A DNA stretch of 64,000 bases from Allolobophora icterica (taxonomy: Eukaryota; Annelida; Clitellata; Crassiclitellata; Lumbricidae), in NCBI GenBank assembly GCA_963556255.1, contig OY744605.1:38473108-38537107 (forward strand), given 5' to 3'. This document shows, piece by piece, positions 59,301-64,000 of the stretch (positions are counted from its first letter, which is position 1; each line of letters starts with the position of its first letter). Position numbers and translations under genes: made by a program. The notes under the pieces were generated by a model. That model did not search any database and was not told the DNA's origin. It saw only the letters and a program-made list of their open reading frames with translations.

Positions 59301-59339
59301 TTTTAAGCTTACCGTTGACGAGACGTCGCCGCTATTCAT
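24220..59339 (-). CDS. MSP-domain (VAP/MOSPD2-like) membrane-anchored protein with microexon-encoded linker, 23 predicted exons
   Basis: Predicted exons in transcription order: 59339-59313, 55724-55672, 55354-55255, 54468-54372, 53754-53603, 52764-52645, 48955-48914, 47767-47729, 45644-45603, 45040-44999, 44792-44745, 43956-43921, 41096-41052, 40109-40065, 39704-39660, 39310-39266, 35175-35125, 32796-32764, 30030-29992, 29435-29358, 29073-29035, 25182-25147, 24393-24220 (TAA). The sum is 1428 nt, about 475 residues. The start MNSGDVSST is followed by a phase-0 donor. Residues of roughly 27-145 form one MSP domain (PGRTLVFNVDSP, ITIRNISDFAVTYKIKTT, GYRVKPHTGFLEPGQSAD, QDKFLVMAAK). The pair QDKFLVMAAK and a downstream FWKK resembles MOSPD2 more than VAPA/B, but there is no CRAL-TRIO domain. 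The C-terminus has one hydrophobic helix. Known VAP/MOSPD2 proteins sit in the ER membrane and bind FFAT motifs at contact sites; that role here is inferred. The MSP exons are firm; individual microexons are predictions and some may be missed or wrong. Confidence 0.78.
25712..26809. mobile_element. hAT-type element, 1.1 kb, with a second element nested inside
   Basis: Ends TAGGGGTCCACCGG / CCAGTGGACCCCTA, exact 8-bp duplication CTCCAGAG at 25704-25711 and 26810-26817. The outer element is interrupted by a separate insertion at about 25880-26565. Confidence 0.82.
25880..26565. mobile_element. Retrotransposon-derived insertion with GACA repeats, nested in the hAT element
   Basis: Begins 'agctggtttacccggcgttg' and ends with about six copies of 'gaca/caga' then 'ctcgctttatttatatagat', the hallmark ends of an RTE-related repeat found in many invertebrates (family recalled, not checked). 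It contains three copies of 'ctgcttcgcagtc' at 26040-26110. No intact protein. Confidence 0.55.
26820..27160 (+). pseudogene. Non-LTR retrotransposon 3' relic
   Basis: Degenerate plus-strand frames give SLHWLPL, KTRTVFGE, and FFSVAAARFWN, the usual C-terminal landmarks (HWLPV, RTKTFGDRAF, SVAAPRLWN) of CR1/L2-type polymerases. Stops and frame breaks throughout. Confidence 0.7.
27817..27857. repeat. Perfect palindrome with TA core
   Basis: 'atgcatgcacattatata' is followed by its exact complement 'tatataatgtgcatgcat'. It could form a hairpin or cruciform; it abuts the SINE start. Confidence 0.85.
27858..28118 (+). mobile_element. tRNA-derived SINE
   Basis: Pol III A box TGGCTCAGTGG at 27868-27878 and B box GGTTCAAATCC at 27911-27921 lie in a tRNA-like head, followed by a body with 'gggcaagtccttcactcgcg' and a tail 'gcctcttcgagaggcgctat' then 'aataaataaat'. 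It is inserted beside an AT-rich palindrome. Confidence 0.85.
29219..29290. repeat. CAAAA-rich simple repeat
   Basis: 'gcaaaacaacaaaacagcaa' and variants. It lies in a minus-strand intron between the SR exon and the next microexon. Confidence 0.7.
31250..32520 (+). pseudogene. Retrotransposon relics flanking the GCGCCG element
   Basis: 31250-31360 carries the antisense 'attccaaagagccggtgcagcat' block seen also at 12290. 31385-31456 reads KLQMVQNSLPKTPKYD and resumes after 32199 as PILHSLHWLPMEQIIHFKICLTAYKVL, ending near 32520. Decayed. Confidence 0.65.
31457..32199. mobile_element. DNA element with ends built of GCGCCGTTTTGT subrepeats
   Basis: The left end has about three copies of 'acaaaacggcgcag', the right end about seven inverted copies 'ctgcgccgttttgt', making long stepped inverted termini. 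The flanking GATGGGC on both sides is a probable short target duplication. It has split a retrotransposon relic: left flank KLQMVQNSLPKTPKYD, right flank PILHSLHWLPM. No transposase was recognised. Confidence 0.75.
32844..33119. mobile_element. hAT-type MITE, 276 bp
   Basis: Imperfect ends catggacgtcc / ggatgcccatg, flanks CACCAATT (32836-32843) and CACAAATT (33120-33127), 8 bp with one mismatch. Runs of G near the left end and C near the right. Confidence 0.65.
33721..34765 (+). mobile_element. Decayed hAT-like element with BED-type zinc finger, bounded by direct repeats
   Basis: The plus ORF 34143-34340 has a C-x-I then C-G-x-F-GKNLSNLLLHSQRLH pattern, i.e. a Cys/Cys/His/His BED finger as in hAT transposases and their host relatives. 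Reading continues raggedly to about 34440. About 105 bp (AAAATATTGATTTxCGTTAAGTATA and neighbours) occur at both 33721-33825 and 34651-34760 in the same direction. No catalytic domain remains. Confidence 0.55.
34460..34638. mobile_element. hAT-type MITE, 179 bp
   Basis: Ends CAGTGGGGGCGCCAGG / CCTGGCGCCGCCACTG with an exact 8-bp duplication GATCTTGC at 34452-34459 and 34639-34646. It is inserted inside the older BED-finger element. Confidence 0.9.
35379..35540. repeat. Tandem duplication, 81-bp unit, two copies
   Basis: 'aaaagtcaaggttgaccatt' starts both copies (35379 and 35460); the copies differ at only a few positions. Confidence 0.85.
35585..36020 (+). pseudogene. Non-LTR retrotransposon 3' relic
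   Basis: Plus-strand pieces VPQGSALGP, VTVDAELTSKDHAANLCKSC, HYQLCQL, QNQLLL, LVYRCLHEHLVPPYQL recall the C-terminal half of CR1-type reverse transcriptases (VPQGSVLGP, LGVTLDxxLTFxDH, LxxLQxVQNAAARL). Frames shift several times. Confidence 0.75.
36360..38400 (+). pseudogene. Decayed endonuclease/reverse-transcriptase LINE
   Basis: Plus-strand fragments in order: NNKAPGMDGITTRLLQEG (about 36823), EDWAK then TIVPIYKRKGDLQDC and YRDISLQSIPEK, TIDQLFTVKQILEN, FINFIDFKQAFDSIWDDG (about 37200; palm-region block), then DIGLLIRSGLEL and INAEKTTVFSR (the catalytic-site block appears changed). Many stops. It lies in a large intron of the MSP gene. Confidence 0.8.
38545..38815 (-). mobile_element. tRNA-derived SINE, minus strand
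   Basis: On the minus strand 'ggggtgctcgatagtgtagt' is followed by 'gaggttgaaatcccc', an A/B box pair. The distal body 'aggctaagaaaagtcactaa' is also seen, with changes, at 7545-7660. It is inserted in a duplicated segment (see 36020/38405). Confidence 0.7.
38890..41110 (-). repeat. Tandem array of about 395-bp units, four carrying a 45-nt linker microexon
   Basis: The landmark 'aagtgaccatcctgaac' or its variants recurs near 38995, 39386, 39779 and 40185 (spacings about 391, 393, 406); a separated partial unit lies at about 40975-41110. On the minus strand four units contain a 45-nt phase-0 exon between TTTCAG/TTTTAG and GTTAGC/GTATGG: 41096-41052 PEDEYSVAASSQAAV; 40109-40065 SEYEPSVVGSSQAVM; 39704-39660 SEDEEPSVVDSQAVM; 39310-39266 SENESMKADTSEACV. 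The rest of the unit is intron. Exon sequences differ between copies while keeping length, phase and splice sites. The most 3' unit (about 38940-39180) has lost the exon at the array edge. Confidence 0.72.
40700..40900. repeat. Degenerate TTAGCAACCAGCCT minisatellite
   Basis: About nine diverged copies of 'ttagcaaccagcct', followed at 40915-40970 by 'ttcattcattca'-like repeats. It lies within the DNA (40360-40975) that separates the fifth unit from the main microexon array. Confidence 0.75.
41361..42158 (+). mobile_element. Mariner-like element copy A, 798 bp, with C-terminal transposase fragment
   Basis: Long imperfect terminal inverted repeats begin CACTGTGTCCTGATGAAAAG and include AAAAAGTGTCATAACTCGG; TA flanks. 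About 41600-41930 encodes, with frame breaks, a transposase C-terminus (RAYRSRIRDV, HLIEEWQLFDHVIIDRA). The same element is at 51235-52030 in the opposite orientation. Confidence 0.88.
42171..42996 (-). mobile_element. Mariner/Tc1-like element, 826 bp, with N-terminal transposase fragment
   Basis: Ends are CACGGTGAGTCAGAAAAAAA and its complement, flanked by TA. The minus-strand ORF 42570-42301 reads QREIAREIGISQSSVRRIV, a typical Tc1/mariner helix-turn-helix, then a basic segment, and stops before the catalytic region. It lies only 12 bp from the element ending at 42158. Confidence 0.88.
44880..45715 (-). repeat. 605-bp tandem duplication carrying a microexon in each copy
   Basis: 44880-45105 and about 45480-45715 share 'attctcacaaaaaacttctt', 'gatactgatagtga', 'cttctagcacacatg', 'atctgcacaaaac' and 'aaatattgttggtc'. 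Each holds a 42-nt phase-0 minus-strand exon at the same relative place: 45040-44999 and 45644-45603. Confidence 0.8.
45973..46512. mobile_element. hAT-type non-autonomous element, 540 bp
   Basis: Ends AGAGAGTGACACGGT / ACCGTGTCACTCTCT, exact duplication ATTGTGGA at 45965-45972 and 46513-46520. The left half is rich in 'tccccatccccgc', the right in 'ttcccgcggtaccgcgg'-like palindromes. Confidence 0.87.
47311..47521 (+). mobile_element. tRNA-derived SINE, diverged
   Basis: Head 'gattggttagagtgctcggc' (A box) and 'gagttcaagcc' (B box) followed by 'gagcaagtccttcactcac', shared with the SINE at 27858. The tail is 'gttgtattgtgttgtattgt'. Confidence 0.75.
49120..49330 (-). pseudogene. Reverse-transcriptase fragment with tandemly duplicated core
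   Basis: On the minus strand the reading LPQGSVLTPFMFILYTSDLA is the reverse-transcriptase block normally written VPQGSVLGPLLFxLYxxDL. The 54-bp segment 49187-49240 is repeated at 49241-about 49290, so the motif occurs twice in a row. Confidence 0.7.
49800..50990 (+). pseudogene. Decayed copy of a repetitive uncharacterised protein
   Basis: A long stretch of broken plus-strand frames (LNDLIRDLGLTMSNAELLMS; YNSIKSLLGSLQYGEYGWDV; FKMVAFLMGFQGS; KVLMSPMYIKLSLMKQF; FPKLSKAKVKASVFFGPQIK; MPLKVHIPEAHLHNFKENMG; YSEEQGVHQDILDFECRYKG). I recall this as a multi-copy family in several invertebrate genomes, probably transposon-carried. At least five frame breaks or stops. Confidence 0.6.
51235..52030 (-). 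mobile_element. Mariner-like element copy B, 796 bp, with C-terminal transposase fragment
   Basis: Ends CACAGTGTCCCGATGAAAAG and complement, TA flanks. The minus-strand reading about 51743-51459 carries a Tc1/mariner-type block (D-x-PVDYQIWSV, the third catalytic-acid region) and IEEWQLFDHVIIDRAIKQW. Same internal deletion as copy A, so both derive from one deleted master. Confidence 0.88.
52195..52250. repeat. (GT)n microsatellite
   Basis: Two GT runs separated by 'gcacgcgcatgactgcatgt'. Confidence 0.9.
53020..53182. repeat. 64-bp direct repeat, two copies
   Basis: 'attgtatgtgtatacaaata' and the following 44 bases occur at 53020-53082 and 53120-53183. The 37 bp between them is part of an inverted repeat with 53843-53882. 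Confidence 0.85.
55072..55100. repeat. (ATC)n microsatellite
   Basis: About nine ATC units, with related 'atcatcat' runs at 55170-55205. Confidence 0.9.
57566..59075. mobile_element. Element with ACTCGGACTCG subrepeats at both ends, interrupted by a second element
   Basis: Ends CAGTACTCGAGTCCA and TGGACTCGACTG are roughly inverted. Degenerate 'gactcggactc' repeats occur at 57570-57660, 58340-58400 and 59010-59070. The open frame 57524-57925 (Ser/Asp-rich) is produced by these repeats. No clear target duplication. It lies in the first intron of the MSP gene. Confidence 0.55.
58407..59004. mobile_element. hAT-type element nested in the ACTCGG element, with internal minisatellite
   Basis: Ends AGGGGCATAAC / ACGCCCATGC, exact 8-bp duplication CTCTAGAC at 58399-58406 and 59005-59012. 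Inside, 'aaactagaagttgg' recurs about six times at 58565-58830 and 'ttagcgtccgaaattattt' is inverted at 58513-58531 and about 58889-58908. Confidence 0.75.
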
Positions 59340-61624
59340 TGTCTTTCATCGGTTATTTCGTCCAATTCTTCAGTTTTTACTGTACTTAGTTAAGAAAACA
59401 AATTTAAACGCGTAGAATTCCACTTCTGTGTAGTACGTAATCCTAAAAACGCAATACGGTTAATGATTCGCTGATGATAAAGATGCTAAGCAGATCGTAG
59501 TGGGCTATAGCAACTTGTCGAAATAAAAGAAAAAGTAAATATAACTATATCCTAGCCTTATCTACTCGTGCTAATGATACATTTCATAATTTAACGGCGA
59601 CATTCGCTGTTCTTAGCAATGACGCCAGAGCAGTGACGTCATATTGAATAGAGATAATTGGACCCAACATTTTTTCAACCTCCGCATTTTTTCAGCGTTG
59701 AAAACGTAAGCGTCCGCAGAGGGAGCAAGGGAGAGCATTTGCTTACCTCTGGATTTTGCACATATTTAAAAAAAATAAAATCTTTTGATCATTATAATTA
59801 TTACAACAATCCCAACACGATTTCAATGCGAAAGAACGCTTAATTATTTAGGTAAGTAAGTAATATATTCTTTATCAAGAAGCGCTATGCAAATGCACAG
59901 CGCTGTAGGCCTACAAGAAAGATATTACAGCATATTGTTTTGTAGAAGGGCCTACATATTACAATCAACAATCAATGTAACCAATTAAAAGAAAAGTTAC
60001 TACGAATGGATACAAAAAAGATGCCAAAAAGGCAATTTGCCCTTGACCATTATTTATTTTTTGTTGTCACATAATCGTAATCTCAAGACTTCTACAGCGC
60101 CCAAAAAAGCTACGTTGCGGAACCAGCTTATTCACACGTTATCTGTGTTCATGAATAGCCATGTAAAAACGTTGTTTGCCCCCCCCCTCTACAGTGGTTG
60201 AAAGAGCTAAGTTTTACATAGTTTACACCAAGACTTTAAAACTGAAAATTTAGAAATAGAATTCTTTTCCAAGTCTCGAGTCTAAATCTGAAGCATGCAT
60301 GCGCAGTTTGGCTGACGGTGGCAGGCATATAAGAAGTGCAAAGTCGAAATGTTTCCACAGCCTGCAGCTGTAATGTATCTGCCAATGTTTTGTCCAATCA
60401 GGACTTCACAATGAGCTATAGTCATGGGACTGAAAATCATTTTTGTCATAACCAATATTTTTCTCTTATTTTGTCGCAGGTTTATTTTACGAGAATAATT
60501 TCATGTTAAAATACATAGACATGAGCAGAACAAATGTTTATTTTGTACTACGCGATATTTTGCCCTATCCGCTTTCACTGCGTGTTTTGCACTGTATGTG
60601 ATAATAAAGTGATTTCTTTGCAGTTGGGCAGGGAAAGAGACAGGGACAGGAAGTGGGCAGACAATGAGAGATGCAACAGACTTCAGTGCACATCTACTGC
60701 TGACCTCAGTGGAGTTGTGTCAGCTCATATAGTGCATACAGCACACAATATAGACGACAGGCCAGAACATGCCATCTGTAGAGGTACGTTGGTGTAAAGT
60801 TCTGAAAATCAGGACCGTTTTGGCATATACTTTCACTGCCCACAATTAACAGAGAGCAACAGAGGATTTTCTCCAGAAAAGAAATTTTGCTGAACTAGTG
60901 CGTTAATGCTTGACACAGGATAGGCTAATTTAACGCTATATCTCACAGTATCTGAAGGCAGAATTTGACTAATGACAAAAGCTTGTTCATTTACATGTAC
61001 TATTGACCTTTATTCTGAAAACAACTATCATCTGACTTTGATGCAGTACAACATGAAGTTTAGTCTGTGAATTCAGTTTTTTCATGGCCAATGCAGATTC
61101 ATGCAGACCTGGTTAGATTTACTCAGACTACATCTACATTGGCTAGGAGTCAACTGCACTGCCCTAGCGAAGAGTATGTACAACTGCTCAGCGAATAACA
61201 TTTGTTTTATCAACTTGCACAACAAGCAGACTTTACAAACTGATCAACATTTTGACAATACAGAACCTCAATGACAGACAAAAATTTCAGCTAATCTACC
61301 CCCTCAGAACTGTCACCCCAAACATGAAAACAGGTCTATAACTTTTATAGATGCAACTATACACGTCAGCCAACAAACACTTGCAAACATTTCCATACAG
61401 ATCTGAACACAAATTCAAACAATTTATTGATACATTTTTTCCATATTGCAAACACAGAACTGCAAGAGAAACGGTGGAAAGTGCGTTATCGTTTAGTAAA
61501 CAGTACGTTCCAAAGACATTTTTCATGACAGCATCCTAACGAGCACAACATTATGATCCACACAAACTTTAAGAGTATGAATCAACTACAACTGCTGTCA
61601 TTTGTAATGGTTAAATAGAGGATA
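59340..61624. other. Intergenic region between UCHL5 3' end and MSP gene start
   Basis: The start codon of the MSP gene is at 59339-59337, so its promoter and 5' UTR should lie in about 59340-59700, where CpG dinucleotides are more frequent than in surrounding DNA. No TATA box is convincing. The right part should hold the UCHL5 3' UTR (down to about 61400). In between, 60624-60782 on the plus strand lies between TTTGCAG and GTACGT and is open for 53 codons (LGRERDRDRKWADNER and so on), but I recognise no family and no partner exon. Confidence 0.5.
61423..61428 (-). terminator. Candidate poly(A) signal of UCHL5
   Basis: AATAAA on the minus strand about 200 bp past the UCHL5 stop at 61625. Confidence 0.45.
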
Positions 61625-63457
61625 TCATGCTGCTGACGTCACTTTGGCCTCCTTCAAATCCTTTTCTTTCTTTTTTCTTTCATCTGTCTTTTCTTTTGCC
61701 TGCAAAGACAAATCAGATAGTTAGCAACAACAGCATTTGGTAGTTTTCTCACCTTCAAACACTCATCAAAATCGTCATCAACTTTTGCACAACTCAAAAT
61801 TTTTCTAACCAATATTTATATGATTCTAAATACGTTCTGGCACTTTGCTCATACCTAGTGAAATTTGTTTACAGTAAAACAGCACAGAGTAACAGCATGC
61901 TTTACTGCAGTCAAATACGTTTAATTTCCAAAATCTCCCGGTTGCACACTTCATGTCTTCAAAGTTACACTGCTACCTCTCCAGCTAGAGTCCCATATAA
62001 GGTTTTGTTCTTGCATACAAGGTGCTTTATGGTCTAGCTCAAAGTTACCTTGCAGACTTTTGCATCCACTCACACTTAATCCCACCAGGACAAACTTAAC
62101 ACCAGCTTTCTCTGGCCAGCTATTTGTCCCAACTTACCAAAAAAGACTTCTGGTTTCTGTGCCATTTTGAACACTGGTCTTCGTCTATGGACTTCACTAC
62201 CCCTATCTTTGTGGAACCCTTCTCTGTCTTTTACCTCATTGTGCAAACAATGGACAACTCATCTTTTCCCAGCTACCTGTGCTTTTCAGGTGAATTCATA
62301 AATTAGCACGATACAAACGTCTGAATAATGATAATAATAATGTCAACTATTTGCAAACTGTCGCTCAGTGCAATATATTTACAAAAACCTAGACTAATTT
62401 ATCTGCACAAATAAATATCCAAATGATGCAAAACTGATGCATTAGCCCACTACAACCTGTAAATACAGTTACATAGACATGCACATGGTTGCAAATTATA
62501 CCATTTCAGTATAATGAGGCCCTTGCCATAGCACAGTAGTTGATATGGATACCAAATCCTGTGTTACAGCAAAGGTGCAGAGTACTTATCTTGTTTCACA
62601 AGATATATTTCTTGTAGCTGCATCTCTTACAGGACATGCCTAAGTTAATCACACTAATTCTCTGAACACTTAAAGCCACAATAGCATAACTTTGTTATGC
62701 AATCATTCAAAACTGACACTCAACGATATTATCAGATTACACGCTGTGTCCAGAATGTAGCAAGACACACAGTTTCAGAAGGTACTATGAAACTCACTTT
62801 ATCAACAAGTTCAACTAGTCGGCCTTGTTCAGCAAGAATCTTGAGCAATTCCATGATGAAAGGCAGATAATTATGACGCCTACGAATGTTCTCAACCTAC
62901 AAAAAAGAACAACAGCTCTGTGACAACAAGAAGTCAACATCAATCACTTTACCTTGTAATTACCTCCACCCACATTACAGTAGTGAACGACACATAGATT
63001 AACAATGAAGTGAAAGCGCTAACCAGACCTGACATCAGCTGTTACAACCACTTTTTCCCAGTGCTCCACCAGCCAAACAAAGACCTTTGAGACCTCAGCT
63101 GAAATTCATTTTACTGATGGTTGATAGAGGTAATTGTTAGCAACCAAGTTGCTGGAGATCTTTTCACAAAATACACTCAACACAGGCTTGTACTTGCAAT
63201 CGTCATGTTGCAAGGCAAAGCTTGTTACTGAGTTACTACTTCACACCAAAAAACAATTACAATAAAGAAAAAGCTAGTCAAACAATGGACTACAAGCAAC
63301 ATATTCAGGATAAGTAAACCAATTATAATGCTATGTTGCTAATAGCAACACAATGAGAATTCACCTTGTATCTGATTCGTTTTTGCTCTTCATCGGTAAT
63401 CAGCTGCTGAATTCGACTGATCTCCCCATGAACATGTTCCGTTTCCATGCCACCATC
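61625..63457 (-). CDS. UCHL5: Ubiquitin C-terminal hydrolase L5 (UCH37), last three exons
   Basis: UCHL5 is a cysteine deubiquitinase that joins the 26S proteasome through ADRM1/RPN13 and INO80 through NFRKB. Only the C-terminal part is here; the catalytic domain lies right of the window. Exons: 63457-63365 (31 codons, DGGMETEHVHGEISRIQQLI, then EEQKRIRYK), 62896-62798 (33 codons, VENIRRRHNYLPFIMELLKI then LAEQGRLVELVDK), 61699-61625 (AKEKTDERKKKEKDLKEAK then a short tail and TGA). Human UCHL5 has the same NIRRKHNYLPFIMELLK block followed by an AKEK-type basic tail. This is the UCH37-like (ULD) domain that binds RPN13. All three exons are in phase 0 with consensus splice sites. AATAAA at 61428-61423 is a candidate poly(A) signal. 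It lies head-to-tail with the MSP gene. Confidence 0.95.
61950..62300 (+). pseudogene. Possible retrotransposon 3' relic in UCHL5 intron
   Basis: Plus-strand text around 61980-62240 has the polymerase-tail feel (IRFCSCIQGAL, LLHPLTLNPTRTN, FSGQLFVPTYQK) but no strong motif. Non-coding for UCHL5. Confidence 0.35.
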
Positions 63458-64000
63458 CTGAATCAGATTATGAACATAATTCTAATGTTGTGAGATAATG
63501 CACAGTTCTCTAGTCACCAGTTCAGATGGAAAAAATTATGCATAATAAGACTTGCAATGTTTTTGAAACTGTCTTAGAAAAGAATGCCTAATGCCTATAC
63601 TGTGATATGCCTGATAGCTACATGAATGCACCCCTCTACTGACAATTTACTTGCTGACGTGAGTACTGCCATTTTTAACTTTCATATCACTACAAAACAT
63701 GTTCCTATGTGAAATCATCAGCATACAATATTTCTTTGCACGATTGCAGACATGAAGCTTTGTGACTGATCAAGATGCACTTATTACAACACACAAAAAG
63801 CATCACATCAGACACCACATTAAAAAACAAGAACTTCGAACTTCTTCTAGAACCACTTAGAAATCATTACATTATGTGTAATAACAAATCAGGATTCTCC
63901 TAACTAAAAATATTTCCAAAAATGAAAACAATTTCTATCTATACTGAATGACGTTTCAAAAATTAACCAGTAACATCAAATATCAATAAACATTAAAGGA

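Noticed and set aside
61351..61539. 62-codon plus ORF downstream of UCHL5
   Set aside because: Falls in the expected UCHL5 3' UTR on the other strand, with no splice or homology support.

Overview
This is nuclear DNA of an invertebrate metazoan with cilia. Genes are split into small exons with GT-AG introns, the sequence is AT-rich, and introns and intergenic DNA are full of short DNA transposons (mariner-like with TA duplications, hAT-like with 8-bp duplications), decayed non-LTR retrotransposons and tRNA-derived SINEs. I cannot name the phylum from sequence alone. Three protein genes are supported. (1) Plus strand, 1-23668: the last 29 exons (995 codons) of TTC21B/IFT139, a retrograde intraflagellar-transport TPR protein; its 5' end lies left of the window. 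(2) Minus strand, 59339 down to 24220: a gene for an MSP-domain (VAP/MOSPD2-type) protein. Six 5' exons encode a short N-terminus, one MSP domain and a first piece of linker. They are followed by about sixteen very short exons of 33-78 nt, all symmetric phase 0-0, that build a Ser/acidic-rich linker, and by a last exon encoding a transmembrane tail. The predicted chain is about 475 residues from 23 exons. (3) Minus strand, 63457 down to 61625: the last three exons of UCHL5/UCH37, the proteasome- and INO80-associated deubiquitinase; the rest lies right of the window. Layout: 1-23668 TTC21B with introns holding a mariner element (2489-3283), hAT-type elements (5124-5487, 20084-20257, 22776-23408) and a retrotransposon relic (12180-12880); 23669-24219 convergent 3' ends; 24220-59339 the MSP gene, about 35 kb, inflated by nested transposons, SINEs and retrotransposon relics; 59340-61624 intergenic, with a candidate 5' region and one weak possible exon; 61625-64000 UCHL5. 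The main novelty is the microexon architecture of the MSP gene. Linker exons have been multiplied by local tandem duplication: four 45-nt exons in a roughly 395-bp-period array at 38.9-41.1 kb, and a pair of 42-nt exons in a 605-bp duplication at 45 kb. Because every cassette is a multiple of three in phase 0, any subset could be skipped without breaking the frame, so the gene could make many linker variants between an ER-contact-type MSP head and a membrane anchor. Nothing here was checked by database search or RNA data; splice sites and exon joins are read by eye from GT/AG signals, phase and homology recalled from known families.
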